DNA of 64,000 nt from Rhyzopertha dominica (Eukaryota; Arthropoda; Insecta; Coleoptera; Bostrichidae). The notes beneath the pieces are model-generated. The model was not told where the DNA came from. It did no database searches and worked only from the letters and a program-made list of their open reading frames with translations. The stretch lies in assembly GCA_025024175.1 (NCBI GenBank), contig QCXZ01000041.1:9915786-9979785 (forward strand). Reading direction: 5' to 3'. Positions 1 to 10,394 of this stretch are shown here, in pieces; within the stretch, counting starts at the first letter, position 1; each line of letters begins with the position of its first letter. The position numbers and the translations under genes were made by a program.

Positions 1-129
1 GTAAGAATCAAAAATATACCCTAAACTTGACACTTATTTATGAAGTCAGAATAAATATAAATTGCATTTATTTTTCGGAGCTCTTGCGGCTCGTTTCCGG
101 TCTGGCTAACAGTCGAATATATGGGGAAC

Positions 130-490
130 AACGTCGTTCTTTATTATAACATTTCCCTCTATCAACTTAAAACGCATATAACTTTTTCATATCCTCTTCA
201 AGCTATAACAAAATGGAAACTGAATGGTAAAAACGTATAACCCCAAAAAGAACAATAAAACATACAGTAAGAATTAAGATGATCTTCACAACAGAAAAAC
301 AAACTTTGCGATTTCGGCATATCACGTCTAGGGGCCTTAAACAACTTTTTCATACGTTGATAATCTCGAGGAACGGTAACAAAAATTTTGTTGGCTGTAC
401 TGACTGAAGTACTTTTATAACCATGTACAAAACAACACTTGTTTTGTTTTCCATACATAATAGATGCTTGTAAAACTATACAAATCACTT
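130..490 (-). pseudogene. THAP zinc-finger fragment, probably from a DNA transposon
   Basis: The minus-strand frame shows the N-terminal part of a THAP zinc finger: KCCFVHG (first Cys pair region), an NKIFVTVP segment, a basic stretch, then FCCEDHL, the usual C..H end of the module. The typical following block, LEEDMKK, resumes at about 182-202 after a 63-bp interruption (203-265) that starts GT and ends TTGTTATAG on the minus strand, so it may be a short intron. A stop follows soon after. THAP modules bind DNA and are common at the N-terminus of insect transposase families such as P and ISL2EU-like elements, as well as in host proteins. No catalytic domain is seen beside it, so I call it a TE fragment; a decayed host THAP gene is possible. 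Confidence 0.55.
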
Positions 491-1119
491 TTTGTTACGA
501 CCTCTTACACCGTCTTTTCAGTGAACACCACACAAAAACTTTTCCAATACAAGAATGATACTACACCATTAAACAGCACGCTCCTCGGTAATGTTTACAT
601 GACACTTGACGTCACGAGTTGAATAACCTTGGATAGAAGCGTTTTGGCGGTGACTCCTAAGATTCGAATTTCAGACCTGAAATTCTCTACCTACAAATAT
701 TTTTTTTGTTTTTTTAACATGAATTACGATATATATGCACTTAAAGATTCATTTTACGTAATTTTCAAAAAAAGTGATAATACCCAATTGTAGTTATTTT
801 TAGCGGAGCGAACTAGTTCCAAGGCCTTTTTACAGAATCGTCTGTACTACTGACAACTATTGCAACCTATTTGTTTTAGTGACGACACTTTATCATGAAG
901 CGGACATGAAACAACAGTAGTTAATTTTAATAAGGAGCCAGAACTAGTCATATCTAAATAATGATCCAATTAACTCCTAGTATCGTTCTAATGTATCTGC
1001 AAACTTAACCACTTACCAACTCCTTCAAAACGGTAAGTCTATAAAACCTAGCTACAATCCAAAGTTGGAGAAGTTGTAAATGGAATCTATATCGAACAGA
1101 TAAAGATATTCGGTTATAT
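491..1119. other. AT-rich DNA, nothing recognised
   Basis: No coding frame, repeat end or RNA gene could be recognised here. The sequence is AT-rich with stops in all frames. Confidence 0.5.
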
Positions 1120-1330
1120 TGCTAGAGAATGGCTGTTAGTTTACTCAATAATTGCGTTAGTATCTGTAAAATACCCAGCGTCTAGAAGAAAGGCATAGTG
1201 ATAGAAGTCCTCAAACCAGGAAAGGACGCTCACGATCCTAAAAATTACAGACTTTGTTAAACTATCCAGTACCTTTTATTGTATATATAACCCTTACCAC
1301 ATAAGATCAAATGCTTCATATATGGAGGCT
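1120..1330 (+). pseudogene. LINE reverse transcriptase remnant
   Basis: In broken plus-strand frames the sequence reads CKIPSV, KKA, then VIEVLKPGKD and DPKNYR. This is the hallmark N-terminal RT block of LINE retrotransposons (usually KIP..W..A.VI.I.KPGKD....NYRPISL). The match is clear around 1180-1252 and fades downstream, where a stop and frame changes follow. The remnant is short and inactive. The clade (jockey-like or another RT of this type) cannot be set from so little sequence. Confidence 0.6.
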
Positions 1331-2811
1331 AATCAGTTTGAGAATGTCGAATGACCGATATTTTCACTGAACTAAACCTGTGCTAGGGAGCAAACGAATT
1401 GTATACTCAATTCATTAAAAACTTAAGCCTGTGCTTGCTATCTTAAGGGCAAGAGGTTGCTCCCATGGCTTATTACTCATCTAAGGGTGAATTTGGACCT
1501 GGCACTCAAGTACCAAAAATATTGTATAAATACCACATACAAAGTGTCGGAACTGAGTTTCATCGTACGTAATTATTTTTTGGTTTAGCTATTACTGCAG
1601 CACTTAGTTACTTGGCAGCATAATATGCATGCACCGTTTAGCATAGGTCTTGACATGTGAAAAACGAAACATGCAGACTTATTTTATAAATCGTTGCCTA
1701 AAATCTACACCATGTGATCAGAGGTAGTCATACCTGAAAGTATCTGCACATTCATTGATTGAAGCGATTAGAGTCTAAAACAAGCCATGTACATACAGCC
1801 CATTGCATCAAGGACCCACCTCAATTATGGAGGGTAACATTTAAGAGTTATACAAATATTCATCATCCATCTTCATCATCCAAAAATATTCCAGAAAACA
1901 ATGAAGACACATAGACTATACCTGGACGAGCCTTCATGTGAGTTGATCCGGTGTGACTGCGGCAAGCAGTAAACGATAGTAGCGCAACGTGAATCACCCA
2001 TTGAAGCTACGGCTAACGACCAGGACCTTTCAAGACCCTGGTCCAATGTCACCTTGACGAGAAGCTACATGTTATTTTCTCTATCAAAGGCATCCAGAAT
2101 TGATGATTCTGAACCGACGAGTGCTTCTCCGTTATTTAAATTTCGAGAGAAAATGTATAAGCAAGTTATGATTAATAAAGCTAAAAACAGATCTCCGGGG
2201 ATATCCATTGTATGGATACTCCAAATTTTCCGTGTATGTATGTAAATGCTTTACAACCCCTTAGAGGGTGCCTCAGAGGTTTACCAAGCTGACCAAAGAA
2301 CACTAACGATACCTACGTATAGCATTAATTACAGCCGCACCCGACTACTTGGCACGATTAAGCTTAATGCCGTATAATGCAAGCCGAATAATGTAATAAA
2401 TGACGTTACTTACCGGCCTTTGCGGTACGTCAACATAGACCCCCCCCCNCCCACTCCCTACCGGAGTAATTATAATTACAGCGCGGCCCTTCGCAGTCCC
2501 TACACGTATGTATTATAACGACAGGGCTGTTAGGAGAACATTAAACAGAAATGGTGCGGTTCAGGCTTGTGTCTCTGTGACATCCGCAGTTTATTCTAAT
2601 TTATGTTTTAATATGTTATGAAGTGCAATTTGTTTAAAGGGGTGGATGACCATCTGGTAATGTGGAGATAAGCGTTGTTTGTTATTAAGGCAGGAACGGG
2701 TCAGTTAATATCTAAGTGCAGCTAAATTGCAAAATGTAATTGATTGAGATTATGTATACCTAACTAATATAATCTTTCCTACAATAGTAATGTATAAAAT
2801 TCTTATTTCAG
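1331..2811. other. Unrecognised DNA with a C-homopolymer and an N
   Basis: No supported gene was seen. A C run with one N lies at 2440-2453 and is probably a sequencing problem. A 63-residue frame at 2054-2245 has no family features and is most likely chance. Confidence 0.45.
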
Positions 2812-2849
2812 ATCGAGCAATCCAAGAAGGAGGCGGACATTGATTCTAG
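2812..2849 (+). other. Candidate 38-bp micro-exon
   Basis: A short segment is bracketed by a strong acceptor (TTCTTATTTCAG, ending at 2811) and a consensus donor (GTAAGTGA, from 2850). It is GC-richer than the DNA around it. One frame is open across it and reads IEQSKKEADIDS, a charged, protein-like peptide; a second frame is also open. 38 bp is short but possible for an insect neural or muscle gene. No neighbouring exon was found, so the gene is not identified, and a chance pairing of splice motifs is a real alternative. Confidence 0.35.
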
Positions 2850-4305
2850 GTAAGTGAATTTATTAGACAAAAATATAGCACTTAACAACGAAGTAAAAGT
2901 GAAAGTAGTATAGGCAAAGCTTAAATAATTACTAACTAATATTATTTATTCTGGTATTACCTAAGCAGAATAGCCAGTAGATCTGAAATAACTTTTATAC
3001 CTTCATTACCTAAAACTATGTGAATATGCAGTGGACAAACATAAAACGTTTAAAATATTATTGTTTCGCATAACGGTTCCATTTGAGTTGTCTTGGTAAG
3101 GTAGAGGAAAATCTTTTTTTTTTGTTCTGTCTATGTATGATGTGTTGATGGATCTTATGTGATATTTGAAATCTAATTCTTCAACATTTGTTACGATATC
3201 GGCATATGGCACCCCGACTCTATCATTGTAGAATAATAAATACATCTTGCGCGGCAAGTATGAGCCTGAATCACTTAAAATTGATAGACCACAGCATGTT
3301 GTTGGTTATGGCCTTTAAACTACTTGCAATCGTTTTGGCGTACACATAGTTGATGTCGAATTTCTGGCTGGTCTTATCCGCCTACATCGACACTCAGCAA
3401 CACTACATGTATACATGACCATAATAAATTTTGTGCAGAGCCTTTAAAAAATTGCTATTGCGTAATTGAAAATTCCTTTTTTCTTTTCTTCCTACATTTT
3501 GGAATTTCTAACTTCTCTTGTTCATTCTCTCGTTATTAGTTTCTTTATTTCAAATATAATAAGGTATCAGGTTAATAATCCTTGTTTAATCACGGCATTC
3601 TTTAATTTCTTATCGCGGGTCTTCTATTCACCGTCGTCTTCTATTACGTCCTAACGAGTTATTGTCTGGCAAGACGATNATTTTATTATCATGTATTCCT
3701 TAATTCTTCAGAATTGGNCGCACTATGGGATTTAGCAAACAGACAAACTAGGCGTGANAGNTTATCGTTATCATTTGTATAGTACTCGTAATTTCGAAAA
3801 TTAATATTCTCTAGAATAGGGTATTCATCGTTATAATTACTAAAAGCAAGAGCAGCCATATATACAAGTATTTCTTGTCTTTTACATTTAATTCCACTAT
3901 AATTTTTGCATCGTATATACTTTTGGATTGTTTATCAATAACAGAATAATGTACCAGATACATAAAGACACGTTTTTAACCAAAACAGATGCATATGTGT
4001 ATTGATGAAGTTCAATGTACGTCTTAGTTCTTCTTTGAACGTTGTTTCTATTGTGTTTAATACTAGTCCTTTAAACCATGAGTTTCAAAAAGATCTTCAC
4101 TAAAACTAATAAGCTAGCGATAGCACAGGTAAAAAGCAAAGTCACTTAATATGTCTAGGCCTTGACATTTACGGTATTAATATGATATTGTTTAAAATTG
4201 AATTTGATGAAGGTTAATTTTTAAGATTTAACATAGCTAAATATCGACTTTGGGGAAAATGGACCGGTTTACAATATCTAATATAATTTTCATAAGCTTA
4301 CATTG
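2850..4305. other. Unrecognised AT-rich DNA
   Basis: No repeat end or coding match was recognised. Four Ns lie between 3679 and 3762, suggesting poor base quality. The 83-residue minus frame at 3006-3257 has no recognisable family features. Confidence 0.45.
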
Positions 4306-4309
4306 CCGG

Positions 4310-4440
4310 CCTTGATAATCCAAGTATAAGATCTACCTGTTGACGCGAGGTTTTGGGTTTGAATCCCGCCCAGAGCATGGATCTTTGTATGTGTCCCTAT
4401 GTATGTAAGTATGCAGGTACAAGTAACAAGGAGAAAAAAA
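4310..4440 (+). mobile_element. tRNA-derived SINE fragment
   Basis: A pol III B-box-like sequence, GGGTTTGAATCCC (4355-4367), sits in a context typical of tRNA-derived insect SINEs: GACGCGAGG before it and GCCCAGAGCATGG just after it, where a real tRNA would end. The A-box side (about 4321-4345) is weakly preserved. The unit runs on into a variable body and an A-rich stretch (AGAAAAAAAAA, near 4430), which may be its tail. SINEs are non-autonomous and depend on LINE proteins. The 5' boundary is uncertain. Confidence 0.5.
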
Positions 4441-4779
4441 AATACCTCACATTTAGGCTTATTATTTTTCGATTTATCGCTGAGCCACCGATTTTTAAGA
4501 ACCCTTAATACTGCACCAGCTCATCGATTAATGCGCAAAATACCCTAAATATGTTATGTATTTAAAAGATTCAACACTCTTTAAAATCGATAGAAGAAGT
4601 CAAAATATATTGGAAGATACTAAAATTTATAAAATAAAAAAAGGTCGGCAAACATATATTTGTTTATAGTTTTGATTTCACAAAATCAAAATACACACCA
4701 TTTATTGAGGAAGACTGCTTTAATTCAGTGTCTCTATGCCACAAAACACCCATTTCCTTCCGTTACAATAATCTGAAAA

Positions 4780-5165
4780 CGTCTTAGCCGATTCTTAAAA
4801 GGATTTCTCCAACACGCCCAACAGCGATTAGTCGGTATGTCACCGTTCCCTGTCTGTCGCTGATTTCCTTAGGTTACACCGAGAATTGAAACACGGACTG
4901 GCGGAGATCCCGATGCGATATCAGAGGCGGCGGGTCGACCGTCTATTTGTCGCAGATCCCACCGTCTCCGGCGCAACATCCCGAAGTCTTACACTCTTAT
5001 TCAATCTTCCATTATCCCGGTTCGCAGTGTTCCCCCCGCGTGTTTGTGTGTTGATTTTATAGCCTGTCACCTATGGACGCGTCGCTGTTTGTTATTTTCA
5101 GTGGGGGAATGCCGATAGCGTTTATGTTATCCGCGCAAACGGATTTTTTCGCGTTTCCAAAATGA
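4780..5165. promoter_or_regulatory. GC-rich island, candidate regulatory element
   Basis: This block is clearly GC-richer than its surroundings and has no long open frame or repeat ends. It contains homeodomain-type cores (GATTAG, TTTATAG) and several CG-rich words. The composition matches the other islands in this window. A regulatory role is inferred from composition only; an unrecognised repeat or exon is possible. Confidence 0.3.
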
Positions 5166-5851
5166 CTCCGTCGATCGTTGGGGTCATAAAATTCTGTGAG
5201 GTCTAGTAGCTCTCTGCTTGAGGGNGTAAGTAAATTTCAGTTTTCAGTTTTTCAGCTTAACGCCGTCTATATTTTTCTATTTCTTATCAATCATTCATTA
5301 TAATTTATAACGACTAATCTGTGAGATTGTTGGATTACTAAAGGACGATAGGCGTTAATTTGGGATAGCAAATGCTGCTAAGCTGCAGAACATAGTCTAG
5401 ATCCAGAGCCTAACCTAACGTACATCTCATTCAGTCAAACCTGTTGGTCATTTGCGCATTTAACCTAAATAAAATTAAATGAAAAAATAAGTGCTGCATC
5501 GGATGCAACTCCATATGAGGTATAAGGTAGGCTTGAATTCAGCTAAGTGTTAGGTGTTGCAAGCTTATTTAGAATTGATTCAGTATCATATCTGTAATAA
5601 AATAGATGCGACTCTACTGATTCATGCCAAGAATCTCCGCCGATGTGTACAATGGCTGTTAGCTGCTGCCTCCAGCTCCAAGGGAAAACAAAGATAACCG
5701 GTCAAGCTGTTGGCATTTAATAAAATTAGGCTGCGCCATGTTGTTTCCATCAGAACAACTTGTGGATATGAAGACTCCTTAGCCCAACTATGGCCCTAAT
5801 GTAGACAGCATGGCACAGATCTGGTTTTCCTTTACGTACGCTAAGTAGTGC

Positions 5852-5957
5852 ATGCGTTGTCTGCATTAGGACTATAACTGTGCTGAGGAGGTTATATTAG
5901 CCCAAACAGCTGTCCACAGATTGTTCTGATGCAGACAATCTGGCATAGACTAACTTT
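5852..5957 (-). repeat. Hairpin repeat, family A (diverged copy)
   Basis: The sequence begins GTTGTCTGCATTAGG and ends GATGCAGACAATCTGGCATAG. It aligns in reverse orientation with the copies at 19457, 26880 and 43446, sharing the inverted CTGTCTGCA / TGCAGACAG arms and a middle block (AACTGTGCTGAGGAGG against AACTGCACTGATGAGCTG). A second partial end (GTAGACAGCATGGCACAGATCTGG, seen at about 5809-5833 as two short blocks) lies just upstream in plus orientation, so two old copies seem to be joined here. Confidence 0.5.
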
Positions 5958-5959
5958 AT

Positions 5960-7235
5960 TATTATGCTGGGATGTACACTGCAGACACCGTCTGTTGGTT
6001 TTTAAACGCCCACTACAGGGTTGGAGTATAAGAGACCGGTGTGCGATACTGCAAATTGCCAATAGATTGCATAGTGTCGTCCACAAATATTATTCTTGCC
6101 GTTTGCATTTATTTATCAACAACTTCAACCAATACCAAAGCGTTTCGGTTCACCTGACAAGATATGAGTAATTGATTGTTTTATTTGATTACTTCAATAC
6201 TGTGTTCAATAAAACACCTTACTCCATTTCAAGTGAAGTATGAAACATTTTCTTGCCTAGGCATGTTTAATACTAATTTTATTCATCAGTGCAAGTACTT
6301 TATTTCTGAGTTTTTTGCAGCTGATAGTAAGAGTATTTTAATGCTATTGTTTAGATTTATATACCAGTGTCTTAAAATTTGCCTGATATTTAAGAACTTT
6401 TGCCTACAGGCGACATTTATGATTGCAACTCTAAAGTACCACAAAATTTCAATCCTTTATTATTTTTTATAAACCCCGATGCTCTGTTACCTTCTTGTTG
6501 TGGGATTTGATTGAATGATAAAAAATATTGGTGCATATTGGTTTGTTCAATTGAGGGGAGTTCAATTACTATCTTTTTTACGGACTTCACCTATATTAAG
6601 GCTACCCACTGTTGTTTGCAAATATCCCATCTTATCTCCTCACAATACCTTCTTCATGATAACTCTTTTGCCTTTCTTTTCGCTTTCCATAAGTTGAGCA
6701 TTTTTATAAGTTTTCTAATCTTAAGACAGTTTGTTATCTCATACCTAGGCTTGCAAAACTATCGCAGTGAAACAGTCGTTCATAGCTTCCAGGTTCCGGC
6801 GTACATGGTTTTGATGAGAATTTCTGTAGCCTCTGCAGACGTCACTGACGATACAGTAGCCAGTCACAGGTTCTTGGATTTCTGCCCAATTGAACCTGTT
6901 TTGGAGGTTATAAAATTAAATGTTACATGCCTGTTAACCGCTCATTGGATACATGCCACTCACTATAATCACATTGCGGATGAAGTTTCAATTCGATGGG
7001 CTTTGAGTACAACATCTTATGGTAATAATAATAATAATAATATTTTAAAAAGTCACATTTGATAAGGAATTCTTACCTATTACTAAGTTTTTGAAATGTT
7101 TGTTCAGAAAATTTTGCGCAGATTGTTAAAAATGCATTTTCTAAGTTTTGAAAACGGCCTTTTTTCAGAATAGAAGTACCGCACCATTATATCTTTTACT
7201 TCTGCAACTCTCGCTAAATAACGCACGTCATAATA
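5960..7235. other. Unrecognised DNA with a TAA microsatellite
   Basis: The stretch holds several long but featureless frames, including one of 183 codons at 6511-7062. None shows a conserved motif, and AT-rich DNA without selection can give such frames. A (TAA)n run lies at 7022-7041. Confidence 0.45.
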
Positions 7236-7237
7236 TA

Positions 7238-7977
7238 CTGTTAAAAAGTATCGCGAATTTTGAATTTCTGCGGCTTAAGTATATTCGATCTTTGGTGTCG
7301 TTATGTTGGTACTCATGTCTCTCACTTATACCGACAAGTTCGGCCATGTTGAATGTTCAGTTAATTTTTGTTTGCACGTATTTTGGCTTATCTTCGATTT
7401 TTGCCTATTCCAAAAATCAAAAAATCAAAGAATCTGTATCAAATTTTGTGTGAAAAACAAAATTAAATTCGCGCACGCATTCCGAATGTTGACTGTGGCA
7501 TATGGTGCAGCTACCTTGGACCTAAACAACGTTTATCGGTGCTACAAAATGTTCTCAGAGCGCGAAGCAATCCCCCGGAAACAAAAATTGGCTTTTGCAC
7601 CATGATAACGGCCCTGCTCACACATCGTTGCTTGTGCGCGAATTTTTGGCCCAAAACAACACACTAATAATGCCGCTGCCATCGTATTCTCCAAATATGC
7701 CCCCTTGTGGCTTTTTCTTGTCCTCGAAGCAGAAGGGGTCCATAAAAGGACGACGCTGCGCTACGATTGAGGAGATAAAGACGGCATCGAAGGAGGAGTT
7801 GAACAAGACGTGAAAGAAATGATTTTTTGAAGTGCTTCAAGGATTGGAAAAAACGTTGGCATAAGTATTATATATAATGTCTGGTGCGGATTACTTTGAA
7901 GGAGGCAAAATAAATATGGATGAATAAATAAATAAGTTTTGAAAGAAAAACACAAATTCGCGATACTTTTTGAACAG
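7238..7977 (+). mobile_element. Internally deleted mariner transposon with both terminal repeats
   Basis: The inverted ends are CTGTTAAAAAGTATCGCGAA (left, 7238) and the matching TTCGCGATACTTTTTGAACAG (right, about 7957-7977; two short blocks). The left end is preceded by TA, the usual mariner target; the right flanking dinucleotide has changed. Between them the gene joins the first roughly 55 residues of a mariner transposase directly to its C-terminal third, so the element is about 740 bp rather than the usual 1.3 kb. Such deletion derivatives can move only if a full-length relative supplies transposase. It is decayed and likely immobile. Confidence 0.85.
7411..7860 (+). pseudogene. Deleted mariner (DD34D) transposase
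   Basis: The N-terminal part reads QRICIKFCVKNKIKFAHAFR and MLTVAYG, the first helix-turn-helix region of mariner transposases (about 7420-7570). After a deletion junction near 7580 the frame shifts into NWLLHHDNGPAHTS, which carries the second catalytic Asp, then SPNMPPCGFF, GRRCATIEEIKTAS and, after a stop, a KKCFEDWKKRWHK-like tail. The third catalytic Asp (normally P.D[FY]F) is Gly here, and the first catalytic block is deleted. The product would be inactive. A stop at about 7812 precedes the usual end. Confidence 0.85.
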
Positions 7978-7984
7978 ACATTGG

Positions 7985-8165
7985 CTTTTCGTCACTGATG
8001 GTATCTTTCATACAACTGTCTAATAGTAGGTTGTGTACATGTTCTAGAATGTCAGTCCTCTCCAAAGCTTTTAAAAGAATTGTATGATCCACTGTTTCAA
8101 CAAGAGTCCTAAGCTCATTCTCCAGAGCAACAGTGTCGTCTCTAGTATAAATATTTGCTTGGGAA
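7985..8165 (-). pseudogene. LINE reverse transcriptase scrap
   Basis: On the minus strand the frame reads ETVDHTILLKALERTDILEH followed by VHNLLLDS. This resembles the RT core around the (A)F(D).(V)DH...L...L block and its following helix in LINE RTs, though the first catalytic Asp position is not preserved. It abuts the mariner right end at 7977. No YADD box or other LINE segment lies beside it. The assignment rests on one block, so it is moderate. Confidence 0.45.
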
Positions 8166-8789
8166 CCATACTAGCTCAGTTATCAGGTTCTGTAGAATAG
8201 ATAATAGATAAATGTATATTCATCCTGATTTCATTCGCGCTGTAGAAATAAGTAAATGGACTTCTCTCTTCTGTGTAGATGCCACTGTAATGTCGTTCTA
8301 GGTGGTGTAATGTATGAAATCAAAAATGGGTCTACTGGCATCACTCTTCTATCTCCTTGATTGAAGTTGCGCCTTGGAACTATCTTCGTTTAGCTCCCTT
8401 CGATAAATAATCAAGCTGAATCTTAAGCATACATTAACTCTAATTCTAGCTCCATCTTGTTTGCTTTTTTCAATTTTTACAGACACAACAGATTCTGATT
8501 TTTATCTTAATTTTGGTATACTACTTGTTCCCAAATCCGCATGTTGTGCTCTTTCTTGTTCTTTGCGGTTGTTTAATAAATACTATTTCACGTTTTTGTT
8601 TCACAGATCAGATTCTAACTATTATGACTGCCAATAGCTTCAAGTGTATTTCGTTTTTCAAAATGTTTAAAATACCCCGAACCGCACGACACAGCCTAAG
8701 CAAAAATGTCAAGATTGCAGAATGCAACTCTCCCACATATCTCGAATCGTAACTCCGACTTATACCAGCCAGCATGACAGTCATGAGCA
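8166..8789. other. Unrecognised DNA
   Basis: No supported gene or repeat was seen. Frames at 8513-8790 on both strands are short and featureless. Confidence 0.45.
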
Positions 8790-9125
8790 CTTAAGCATGA
8801 CCACGCAGCAGAACACGACGTACCAGGAAAAATGTCTCCGGCACTTCCCCCTGGGGTAACCCCCGGCGGGACGCCCGTTCAGGGGTCACGTGTGTTGTGT
8901 CAATTCCGGCTATGCACTTAGGTTTATCATATATTAGCCTGGCGGTGTATTGTCTCATGGCCACTTACCCGCGCTAACCGTGATTTAAGCACCGCCGTTA
9001 AGCTCCTTACACGAGGAATCAATATGAGGGGCCCAGCAGGATCCAGGTTGTTTATTAGCACGTTGCATTCCCGCATGGTAGTACGACGATGTGCGCGGTT
9101 TAGGTGAGGTATGCTGTAGTGGAGC
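8790..9125. promoter_or_regulatory. GC-rich island, candidate regulatory element
   Basis: A compact GC-rich block with a CACGTG E-box (in GGGTCACGTGTG, about 8886-8897), CCCCGGCGGGACG words and a TTTATCATA core. There is no coding frame of note. It ends where the Penelope-like fragment begins. Function is inferred only from composition and motifs. Confidence 0.3.
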
Positions 9126-9152
9126 AGTCAATGAGATAGACCATGCGGAGAA

Positions 9153-9510
9153 ATGTTCTTGCAAAAAGACACGAAACGGTTTGTCCTAAGTTACAAAATA
9201 TATATATCTAGTTGTACTGACTGCCAAGAAGTATATGTGGGCCAGAATAAACAAACTCTTAAACAAAGAATTACTTTACATACAAGTGATGTTAAGCTTA
9301 GACCTCAAAGATGTGCTCTGGCTCAACATGTTGCAGAATTGGGACATACTTTTGATTTTGATAATCCCAAAGTCTTGGCAAAAGAAAATAATTACAAAAA
9401 AGACTTCTTATGGAGATGAGTCATATCTATGTCCGGAATGATACTGTTAATAAAAAATGAGACATTAATAATTTAAGCAACATCTATAAGTACCTCTTCT
9501 ATTTAGACTC
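9153..9510 (+). pseudogene. Penelope-like element, GIY-YIG endonuclease fragment
   Basis: The frame reads YKIYISSCTDCQEVYVGQNK, TLKQRITLH, then ALAQHVAELGHTFDF and VLAKENNYKKDF, in the order of the C-terminal GIY-YIG endonuclease of Penelope-like retroelements (Y.I.C..C...YIGQT...L..R...H......ALA.H....H.F.F......E......L.R). After a frame change at about 9413 the usual tail resumes as EMSHIYVRNDTVN and INNLSNIYK. The RT part upstream is absent; only the 3' end of the element is left, as expected from 5' truncation. The Gly of GIY is replaced and frameshifts are present, so it is dead. Confidence 0.75.
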
Positions 9511-9985
9511 ACATATATGACCACAGTCTCGTTCCCGGTAGCTTGTTTTTTTTTGTTTATTATTAATTTATCTTTCGTCAATTTTTTATGCCATTTTTTG
9601 ACGCCTGGCAAATGTTTCTTACCTGCACCTGTCGTGTCTTTTTGGGAGTGTTGTGTATTTTTTGGATTGATCATAATAACCTTTTTTGCCTGATGCTGGT
9701 GACGGGGCTTGTATGCTGCCTTTTTTGCATTTGTATGAAGTAATAATTATTGCCATCCCGCCTGATGCCTTTCAGAAATTTTGCGTCTTGTGATCGGCTT
9801 TTTGCTGTAAGTTTTATTATTATTATTATTATTTTGATGTGTTGTATCACACTGGTTTTCTTTGTCCTTGTTAGTTGTTCTAAAGAAGGACCACTACTTT
9901 AGGCCCGAAATATAAACATTTGCATTACTTGCCTCACCTGTTATTCCCTCTACCAGCCGGATACCAAAAAATAAAACAACTTATA
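9511..9985 (+). mobile_element. Probable 3' untranslated tail of the Penelope-like element
   Basis: The region following the GIY-YIG fragment contains the block CTAAAGAAGGACCAC...TTTAGGCCCGAAATATAAA (9880-9914, shortened), a common type of tail sequence in these elements, and a (TTA)n run at 9812-9834. The end point is set by loss of recognisable features and is approximate. Confidence 0.4.
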
Positions 9986-10394
9986 TCTATTTCTACCAGC
10001 GAGTACTCGTAAAGTTATATCTAGTTTATATATTTTCCCATTCCAGATTCATGCAAGTACATATATCATCAGTGTCAGGGAGTACTAGACAAAAACCTGT
10101 TTATTTTCGAGAATTTAGTACATTTTGAAAATTCAGTACTTATATCTGCACCTCAGAGGTCAATTGTTTTAAGAAACAGCCAAATTTAAAAAATCCTGCT
10201 GTTTATAAACTTACCGCTCGTGACTCTCTGGATTTTGAAATTTAAAATAAAGTGTACTTGATACTGTTTACCTGAAATTTTTTCCACTGTATTTCATGAC
10301 TTAGTATTAGTATTCAAGAGTTCAGCAATAATATTCAAAGTAAGATTATTAGAGCATTACAAAAGTGATGATGTTTTCGGAACCCAGGTTAGAA
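9986..10394. other. Unrecognised AT-rich DNA
   Basis: No supported gene or repeat was seen. Confidence 0.4.

Noticed and set aside
5150..5235. Possible exon ending at a GTAAGT donor (5226)
   Set aside because: No convincing acceptor upstream, an N directly at the junction, and an in-frame stop.
6511..7062. 183-codon open frame, the longest outside the transposase
   Set aside because: No domain, ends in an Asn run from a TAA microsatellite, and AT-rich hydrophobic text typical of chance frames.
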